64,000 nucleotides of DNA. Origin: SIG452 sp045638525 (GTDB lineage: Bacteria; Bacillota; Clostridia; UMGS1840). The position numbers and the translations under genes were made by a program. Below are positions 59,221 to 64,000 of this stretch, in pieces; within the stretch, counting starts at the first letter, position 1; each line of letters opens with the position of its first letter. A model generated the notes under the pieces. The model was not told the origin of the DNA and did not search any database. It saw nothing but the letters and a program-made list of their open reading frames with translations. The stretch is from assembly GCA_045638525.1 (NCBI GenBank), contig JAZUBQ010000023.1, positions 62,001 through 126,000 on the forward strand. Reading direction: 5' to 3'.

Positions 59221-59754
59221 CTATTGTTTCACCATTTGAAGAAATAAATCTCCTGCCTCTTCAAAGGTTTTTGGTTTTGTGCCCGGAGTGGTATAAAACT
59301 CACCGCCTTGTCCGGCAATCATTGCCGGGGGCATCTGAGACAGACTGCTCGCATACTCACGGTAGGCAGGTGGCGGAGTTGTGAGGGCCCGTTTGGCAAG
59401 GGTGAAGGCTGTTCGGTTATCCAAAGACAACAGCTCCGGATTTTCGCTAAGATAAGAGATAAAGTCGTATGCCCGATTGGCTAAGGCGTGCTCATTGAGG
59501 AATTGGTCAAGTTCGTTCTGAAATTCGATGGTTTCATTTGGGATAGCGCCATCCTTCAAGAGTTCACGTGCCTCTTTTAATTCTTCTCTTGTCTTGGAGA
59601 TAAATTTTTCGCTTTCACAATATGCCTTTTCCAGTTCGGAATAGTCTTTGAATTTTCCGAGAATCAGAGGTGATTTTCCTTCCGTTTCCGTCTGATCGGT
59701 CTCAAGTGAAGGTTGGATTGGTTCCAACAGGGTTTCATTGGGATTATCAATCAA
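59221..59754 (-). CDS. Scaffold-like protein upstream of the capsid gene
   Basis: 177 residues, acidic and helical, with a coiled-coil segment at about 35-70 (FKDYSELEKAYCESEKFISKTREELKEARELL) and a disordered, Pro-rich C-terminal third. The gene directly precedes the capsid gene, the usual place for phage scaffolding proteins, which share this composition but no sequence motif. Start codon TTG at 59754 behind AAAGGAAG. No gene of the module lies further upstream: within about 380 bp the divergent serC promoter begins. Confidence 0.6.
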   Translation of the reverse strand: MIDNPNETLLEPIQPSLETDQTETEGKSPLILGKFKDYSELEKAYCESEKFISKTREELKEARELLKDGAIPNETIEFQNELDQFLNEHALANRAYDFISYLSENPELLSLDNRTAFTLAKRALTTPPPAYREYASSLSQMPPAMIAGQGGEFYTTPGTKPKTFEEAGDLFLQMVKQ

Positions 59755-60013
59755 TGGGTTTGCTTCCTTTCTGTGAATAAAATTCTCAAACTCAAAGGTT
59801 TAAGAGATGTCGGAATACCGTTATGACTACCACGTCCGGGACTTCTGTCGGCTTCCGTCTCACTCAGTATGTCAAATTCCAAACCATTTTACAAGTTCAA
59901 GATTTTATCCCCTTTTTCGTCAGTCAGCATCAGGAGCAGTATTCCAATTTGTTATAAAACGGTTGTTTTGTTGATTTTTGTAAATAAATTTAAAGAAACT
60001 CGTCAAGACTTTC

Positions 60014-60042
60014 TTGACAATAGTGAAAAAAAGTAGTATAAT
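60014..60042 (+). promoter_or_regulatory. Consensus promoter of serC-serA
   Basis: TTGACA (60014-60019), 17 bp, TATAAT (60037-60042), a perfect sigma-A match. The rest of 59755-60013 shows no gene; on the minus strand it should hold the unidentified promoter and leader of the scaffold-capsid transcript. Confidence 0.92.
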
Positions 60043-60133
60043 GACTCTAATCATCCATTGACTATTGTTAAATTTTAGACAATCTATGGAGAATTGACAT
60101 CAAAAATTGAGAAATCAGATTGGAGTATGGAGT

Positions 60134-61216
60134 ATGGAAAGAGTATATAACTTTAGCGCAGGGCCTTCTGCGTTACCGGTTGCGGTATTGGAAAAAGCAG
60201 CAAGCGAAATGTTGAATGCAGGCGGCGCAGGAATGTCTGTTATGGAAATGAGCCATCGTTCCAAAGATTATCAGGCAATTATTGACCGTGCAGAAGAACT
60301 GTTCCGTGAACTGATGGAAATTCCCGATGACTATGCAGTGTTATTTCTGCAGGGCGGTGCATCTTCTCAGTTTGCTATGATTCCGTTAAACTTAATGACC
60401 AAAAACGGAAAAGGGGACTATGTAATCACCGGTCAGTGGGCAAAAAAAGCTTACGAAGAAGGCGCACACTATGGTGATGCTTATCAGGTGGCATCTTCTG
60501 CTGATAAAACCTTCTCCTACATTCCCAAATTAGATAAATCTATGTTCCGTCCCGATGCAGATTTTGTACATATCACATTAAACAATACCATCTACGGAAC
60601 CAAATTCAACGAACTGCCCGATGTGGGTGACGTTCCCTTGATTGCAGATATTTCATCCTGCATTCTGTCTGAAAAATTAGACGTTTCCAAATTTGCAATG
60701 CTGTATGCAGGTGCACAGAAAAACATCGGTCCCGCAGGTCTTACCGTAGTTATCATCAAAAAAGAATTGATTGGTAACGCAATGGATATCTGCCCCGTAA
60801 TGTTTAACTATAAAACGCACTTAGATTCCGGTTCTATGTATAACACTCCTCCCACTTATGCCATCTACATCTGCAAACTGGTGTTAGAATGGTTAAAAGA
60901 ACTGGGCGGCGTTGAAAAAATTCAGGAATTAAACTACGAAAAAGCAAAAATTTTATATGATTACTTGGATTCTTCCGATTTCTTCACCGGTACCGTAGAA
61001 AAAGAAGACCGTTCCATTATGAACGTCCCCTTCCTTTCTCCCTCGGATGAATTAAACAAAAAATTCATCGCCGAAGCAAAAGAAGCTGGCTTTGTAAACC
61101 TGGCAGGTCACCGCAGCGTTGGCGGTATGCGTGCAAGTATTTACAATGCAATGCCCGTGGAAGGTGTGCAGGCACTGGTTGACTTTATGAAGAAATTTGA
61201 AGCAGAAAACAAATAG
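60134..61216 (+). CDS. serC: Phosphoserine aminotransferase
   Basis: 360 residues. The N terminus MERVYNFSAGPSALP is diagnostic; the PLP lysine is Lys196 in GAQKNIGPAG, and HRSVGGMRASIYNAMP closes the domain. It converts 3-phosphohydroxypyruvate and glutamate to phosphoserine. The ATG at 60134 follows GGAGTATGGAG, and the earlier in-frame start at 60107 has no homology. serA follows 16 bp downstream, so both steps of serine synthesis are co-expressed from the promoter at 60014. Confidence 0.96.
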   Translation: MERVYNFSAGPSALPVAVLEKAASEMLNAGGAGMSVMEMSHRSKDYQAIIDRAEELFRELMEIPDDYAVLFLQGGASSQFAMIPLNLMTKNGKGDYVITGQWAKKAYEEGAHYGDAYQVASSADKTFSYIPKLDKSMFRPDADFVHITLNNTIYGTKFNELPDVGDVPLIADISSCILSEKLDVSKFAMLYAGAQKNIGPAGLTVVIIKKELIGNAMDICPVMFNYKTHLDSGSMYNTPPTYAIYICKLVLEWLKELGGVEKIQELNYEKAKILYDYLDSSDFFTGTVEKEDRSIMNVPFLSPSDELNKKFIAEAKEAGFVNLAGHRSVGGMRASIYNAMPVEGVQALVDFMKKFEAENK

Positions 61217-61232
61217 AAAGGTGGCAAAAATC

Positions 61233-62387
61233 ATGAAAATCGCTACTTTAAATAAAATTTCCGAAATTGGCTTAAATGAACTGAACGGCGCTTACGAAAT
61301 CAGCGATGATGTAACCGGCGCAGCAGGGATTTTAGTAAGAAGTGCGGCAATGCACGAGATGGAGTTTGATAAAGAACTTCACGCAATTGCAAGAGCAGGT
61401 GCGGGGGTAAATAACATTCCTCTGGATAAATGCTCAGACGAAGGGATTGTGGTATTCAACACTCCCGGTGCCAATGCAAACGCAGTAAAAGAACTGGTAA
61501 TTGCAGGTTTACTGATGTCCTCCCGTGATTTAATCGGAGGAAATGCCTGGGCAAAAACCTTAACCGAAGATGTTGCAAAAGCAGTAGAAAAAGGTAAAGG
61601 AATGTTTGCAGGTTGCGAAATCACAGGCAAAACTTTAGGGGTTGTTGGCTTAGGTGCTATCGGTGCCAAAGTAGCAAACACCGCTTTGGATTTAGGAATG
61701 AAGGTTATCGGTTATGACCCCTTCATCTCCATTGACGGTGCTTGGAGAATCTCCAAAAATGTTGTTCACGCAACTGAATTAAAACAGATTTACGAAAACT
61801 GTGACTATATTTCCATCCATGTTCCTTTAACTCCCGATACCAAAGGCTTCATCAACAAAGAAACCATCAGCCAGATGAAACAGGGCGTTGTAATCTTAAA
61901 CTATGCAAGAGCGGCTTTGGTTGCTGACGAAGATATCAAAGCGGCACTCTCCAGCGGAAAAGTTCGTCGCTATGTGACTGACTTCCCTGATGGCGACATC
62001 GCTTCTTATCCCGGCGTAATTGCATTCCCTCATTTGGGGGCATCCACCGAAGAATCGGAAGAAAACTGTGCTTATATGGCGGCAATCCAGTTAAAAGATT
62101 ATCTGGAAAACGGTAATATTAAAAATTCTGTAAACTTCCCCGAAATGGTATTCCCAAGAGCTATGGGTCAGAAACGTGTGGTTGTGTTACATAAAAACAT
62201 TCCTGCAATGTTATCTCAGATTTCCGGTGAATTTTCTAAATTATCTTTAAATATCGACCATATGCAGAACCGCTCCAAAAAAGATTATGCTTGCACCATC
62301 CTGGATGTAGCAGGTGATATTCCTGCAGACACCGAAGCGGCGTTGCAGGCGATCGACGGAGTTATTCGCGTTCGCATCTTAGACTAA
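61233..62387 (+). CDS. serA: D-3-phosphoglycerate dehydrogenase
   Basis: 384 residues, the short SerA type with one C-terminal ACT domain (about 312-384, with RVVVLHKNIPAMLSQISGEFSK). The NAD-binding loop is GVVGLGAIGAKVANTALDLGMKVIGYDP, and catalytic Arg, Glu and His sit in ARAGAGVNNIP, TPDTKGFIN and AFPHLGAST. The ACT domain suggests feedback by serine or another amino acid. The ATG at 61233 follows AAAGGTGG. The upstream in-frame ATG at 61197 lies inside serC and is not used. Confidence 0.96.
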   Translation: MKIATLNKISEIGLNELNGAYEISDDVTGAAGILVRSAAMHEMEFDKELHAIARAGAGVNNIPLDKCSDEGIVVFNTPGANANAVKELVIAGLLMSSRDLIGGNAWAKTLTEDVAKAVEKGKGMFAGCEITGKTLGVVGLGAIGAKVANTALDLGMKVIGYDPFISIDGAWRISKNVVHATELKQIYENCDYISIHVPLTPDTKGFINKETISQMKQGVVILNYARAALVADEDIKAALSSGKVRRYVTDFPDGDIASYPGVIAFPHLGASTEESEENCAYMAAIQLKDYLENGNIKNSVNFPEMVFPRAMGQKRVVVLHKNIPAMLSQISGEFSKLSLNIDHMQNRSKKDYACTILDVAGDIPADTEAALQAIDGVIRVRILD

Positions 62388-62440
62388 TTTTTCTATGATA
62401 GGCTTGATAAAAGGCGTAAAATGAAATAACTTCACCACTC

Positions 62441-62458
62441 GGCGTACCTTTGTACGCC
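62441..62458. repeat. Intergenic palindrome (GTAC-centred family)
   Basis: GGCGTAC/GTACGCC with loop CTTT, a near copy of 50113-50130. A small AACCC/GGGTT hairpin with a T run follows (about 62466-62486). A 27-base stretch starting TTTTATCTTCACCTT (62501-62527) reappears at 63099-63125 with one difference. Confidence 0.55.
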
Positions 62459-62536
62459 TTCGGGTAACCCCTATGGGTTCAGTTTTTCCATTTTCCATCC
62501 TTTTATCTTCACCTTAGGAATTGAAAAAGAATACAT

Positions 62537-62571
62537 AAAAAACAGTTATCCAATCGGGTAACTGTTTTTTT
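62537..62571. terminator. Terminator of serC-serA
   Basis: AAAAAACAGTTA (62537-62548) and TAACTGTTTTTT (62559-62570), short inner CC/GG pairs, loop AATC, T tract. Confidence 0.85.
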
Positions 62572-62582
62572 GCAGAAAAATA

Positions 62583-62611
62583 TTTACAAATTGCAAAAGC
62601 TGTGTTATAAT
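62583..62611 (+). promoter_or_regulatory. Promoter of the structured RNA and Cys-rich gene
   Basis: TTTACA (62583-62588), 17 bp, TATAAT (62606-62611). The expected start, near 62618, coincides with the first base of the long closing stem of the RNA. Confidence 0.85.
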
Positions 62612-62617
62612 AGCTTT

Positions 62618-62823
62618 GCGACATAAATCAAACAAAAGATGAGAAACTTTTTTTACCACCAAGGGGATATTGTCTCCTTTTTTTCGTTATCGTTTTGAAT
62701 TTGGCAAAAATGCGGATTCCATACGATGGCGATAAAGAGGGTATATCTTCTTTTGTCATGATTTGTGTCGCAGCAAAACGGGGTCTGCGTTTTTCGTGCG
62801 CAGCTTCTGCTGCGCATTTTTTT
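62618..62823 (+). ncRNA. Unidentified structured RNA / leader of the Cys-rich gene
   Basis: About 206 bases from a consensus promoter to a terminator. The 5' end GCGACATAAATCA pairs with TGATTTGTGTCGC (62759-62771), and the helix continues through AACAAAAGA with TCTTTTGTC, giving roughly 22 pairs. Inside, TTATCG/CGATAA, TTTTG/CAAAA and CCAT/ATGG can form a branched core. The terminator is a perfect 8-bp stem (62797-62804 with 62809-62816, loop TTCT) and seven T. The right arm GCTGC could alternatively pair with GCAGC at about 62770, beside the 3' end of the closing stem. It is not one of the riboswitch classes I can recognise by eye. Confidence 0.65.
62797..62823 (+). terminator. Terminator between the structured RNA and the Cys-rich gene
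   Basis: TGCGCAGC and GCTGCGCA, loop TTCT, followed by seven T. The ribosome-binding site of the next gene begins only a few bases later, so the gene can be expressed only by read-through or antitermination. Confidence 0.9.
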
Positions 62824-62840
62824 ATTGGGAGGAAAATAGG

Positions 62841-63086
62841 ATGATTCTTGATATTACGGGCATCGAATTGATTCCGGGAAACCACGGAAAAGACTGTCCG
62901 GGCAACGGTGAAAACGGAAATGAATGTTGTTGTGATGAATGTAACTATTTATGTTGTTGTGTTGAACATTTCAGAAAACAACCTTGCAATGAATGTGTTC
63001 ATATCGAATGTCCCCGAAACGAAAACATCCCACTAAAACTTGAAACAATAGAATCTCTGAAAGAACACTTACAAAATTTTGATTGA
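62841..63086 (+). CDS. Small Cys-rich protein
   Basis: 81 residues including 13 Cys, concentrated in DCPGNGENGNECCCDECNYLCCC and later CNECVHIECP. The spacing could bind zinc, iron-sulfur or other metals, or a rubredoxin-like ion; no named family fits. There is no signal peptide and the rest is polar and acidic. The ATG at 62841 follows GGGAGG. The only promoter seen upstream is that of the structured RNA ending in a terminator 18 bases before this start, which suggests regulated antitermination. A terminator follows at 63134. Confidence 0.8.
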   Translation: MILDITGIELIPGNHGKDCPGNGENGNECCCDECNYLCCCVEHFRKQPCNECVHIECPRNENIPLKLETIESLKEHLQNFD

Positions 63087-63133
63087 TTACCGCTCACTTT
63101 TTATCTTCACCTTTGGAATTGAAAATTGTTTTA

Positions 63134-63163
63134 CAAAAAGGTATGGTTTTCCATACCTTTTTG
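63134..63163. terminator. Terminator of the Cys-rich gene
   Basis: Perfect 13-bp stem (63134-63146 with 63151-63163), loop TTTT, with flanking A and T runs. Confidence 0.92.
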
Positions 63164-63215
63164 TTGTATAAAAACAATCTTGATACATCGCCAATCAAAT
63201 GAAACAACATCTTTA

Positions 63216-63293
63216 AAAGACATCATAGGGAGTGACGACTCGGCACGCCGATGATTTGCTGATGTGGGGATCAGCTCCTACGATGTCATTTTT
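63216..63293 (+). other. Structured element ending in a T run, possible small RNA
   Basis: GACATC-A-TAGGGAG (63219-63232) pairs with CTCCTA-C-GATGTC (63275-63287), with one mismatch and one bulge, enclosing about 42 bases that include CGGC/GCCG. A T run follows at once. It lies upstream of the DUF1385 promoter, so it is not its leader. A weak TTGTTG / TACATC pair at about 63162-63190 could be its promoter. No gene is seen elsewhere in 63087-63427. Confidence 0.45.
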
Positions 63294-63331
63294 ACCACTC
63301 AAAAAACCGATGGTGAATTCTAAAAAACTTC

Positions 63332-63360
63332 TTGATTTTTTCACAATCTTACGATATAAT
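63332..63360 (+). promoter_or_regulatory. Promoter of the DUF1385 gene
   Basis: TTGATT (63332-63337), 17 bp, TATAAT (63355-63360), 68 bases before the start codon. Confidence 0.8.
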
Positions 63361-63427
63361 TATCATAGGTAATTATAGGCTGCCCGAAATATGACAGCAA
63401 AAATATCTGCGAAAGGAATTTATATAT

Positions 63428-64000
63428 ATGGAACAAAAAAAATGCACTCCGACTTCCATCGGTGGTCAGGCGGTCATCGAAGGAATCATGATGAAGGGGC
63501 CTACTCATATGGCAACCGCTATCAGAAAGGCAGACGGCTCCATTGTGATAGACAAGCAGGAAAACTCCTCCTTCATCCGTAAATACAAATTAAACAAAAT
63601 CCCGATTCTGCGTGGATTTTTAGCCTTTTTTGAATCTTTGTTCACCGGCGTGAAATGCTTGATGTTTTCTGCGAAAGAATGTGATTTGGAAGATGAATCC
63701 TACGAAATGAGCAAAACCGAAAAATGGGTGATGGAAAAATTTGGTGACAAATTGTTTGACATTTTAATGTATATTTCGGTGCTCTTTTCTTTGGTGCTTG
63801 GTGTGGGGTTATTTATGATTTTGCCCAAAGTGACGGTAGAATGGGTTTCCCATCTGTTACACACCAACATTCACGAAAGCATTTCTGTGTTGATTGAGGG
63901 GGTAATTCGTCTTACCCTATTTGTGATTTATATGCTCTTGATTTCCAAAATGAAAGACATTCATCGGGTATTCCAATATCACGGTGCCGAGCATAAAACC
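63428..64000 (+). CDS. DUF1385 membrane protein, 3' end outside the window
   Basis: 191 residues are visible and the frame is open at the window end. The N terminus SIGGQAVIEGIMMKGPTHMA and the FQYHGAEHKT motif at the edge are diagnostic of DUF1385 (YqhQ-type) proteins, usually about 300 residues. Membrane segments lie at about 114-138 and 158-178. The biochemical function is unknown; in Clostridia the gene is normally followed by prmC and prfA and often preceded by rpmE, which is absent here. AAAGGA precedes the ATG. Confidence 0.93.
   Translation, partial: MEQKKCTPTSIGGQAVIEGIMMKGPTHMATAIRKADGSIVIDKQENSSFIRKYKLNKIPILRGFLAFFESLFTGVKCLMFSAKECDLEDESYEMSKTEKWVMEKFGDKLFDILMYISVLFSLVLGVGLFMILPKVTVEWVSHLLHTNIHESISVLIEGVIRLTLFVIYMLLISKMKDIHRVFQYHGAEHKT

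Noticed and set aside
62628..62885. Minus-strand open frame over the structured RNA
   Set aside because: It crosses a promoter, a terminator and the Cys-rich gene start; no ribosome-binding site.
63391..63582. Plus-strand short open frame at the DUF1385 start
   Set aside because: Shadow frame of the real DUF1385 gene, which starts at 63428 in another frame and remains open to the window end.
1..64000. CRISPR array, insertion sequence, rRNA genes
   Set aside because: No regularly spaced repeats, transposase-like frames or rRNA signatures were found in either strand.

Overview
The window looks like a chromosome segment from an uncultured, spore-forming, low-GC Clostridia-type bacterium (a gut Firmicute is the likeliest source). 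The support is Firmicutes gene order (dnaG-rpoD, scpA-scpB), sporulation genes (yunB, ytfJ), sdpR/sdpI homologues, AGGAGG-type ribosome-binding sites, consensus TTGACA/TATAAT promoters and several TTG starts.

From 1 to 22.4 kb, all on the plus strand, lies a pectin/rhamnose utilisation locus. It encodes a secreted multidomain rhamnogalacturonan acetylesterase-like protein, GH106-like and GH78 rhamnosidase-type enzymes, rhamnose mutarotase (rhaM), rhamnose isomerase (rhaA), an arabinose-isomerase-like protein, two more SGNH esterases, two Gfo/Idh/MocA oxidoreductases, an SDR protein, a DHDPS-family aldolase, an L-serine-dehydratase homologue and a membrane-anchored AraC regulator. No transporter, rhaB or rhaD is present. 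From 22.5 to 25.7 kb is a small accessory operon: a DUF960-like protein, a Cys-rich amidoligase, a class II glutamine amidotransferase and three small proteins. Two AT-rich membrane-protein genes follow on the minus strand. At 26.93-26.98 kb lies the 3' part of a tRNA-Lys(UUU) gene with its terminator but no 5' half. This is the expected scar of integration into a tRNA, and it separates accessory DNA on the left from core genes on the right.

From 27 to 54.9 kb the content is mostly housekeeping: sdpR/sdpI, a secreted LRR protein, a YgjP-type metalloprotease, a PDF-like protein, a class A PBP, dnaG-rpoD, yunB, an M50 protease, scpAB, ytfJ, a D,D-carboxypeptidase, an RluB-type pseudouridine synthase and a phosphohexomutase. 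A minus-strand operon encodes a rhodanese lipoprotein, a PAS protein and a regulator that fuses an HTH to a desulfoferrodoxin-like domain. Then come pyrE with a HisD-like gene, nrdR, mnmA, 6S RNA and the leuACDB operon, which is preceded by a leucine-rich leader peptide and attenuator.

From 54.9 to 59.8 kb, on the minus strand and wedged between leuB and serC, is an orphan phage head module: scaffold-like protein, major capsid, a small protein, connector-like protein, tail-hub-like protein and a small membrane protein. It has no integrase, terminase or portal gene. From 60 kb onward come serC-serA, a structured RNA with its own promoter and terminator just before a Cys-rich small-protein gene, a second unexplained hairpin RNA, and the start of a DUF1385 membrane protein cut by the window edge.

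The most unusual items are the orphan capsid module, the HTH-superoxide-reductase fusion, the amidoligase/amidotransferase operon beside a tRNA att scar, the structured leader of the Cys-rich gene, and the HisD homologue with altered metal ligands.
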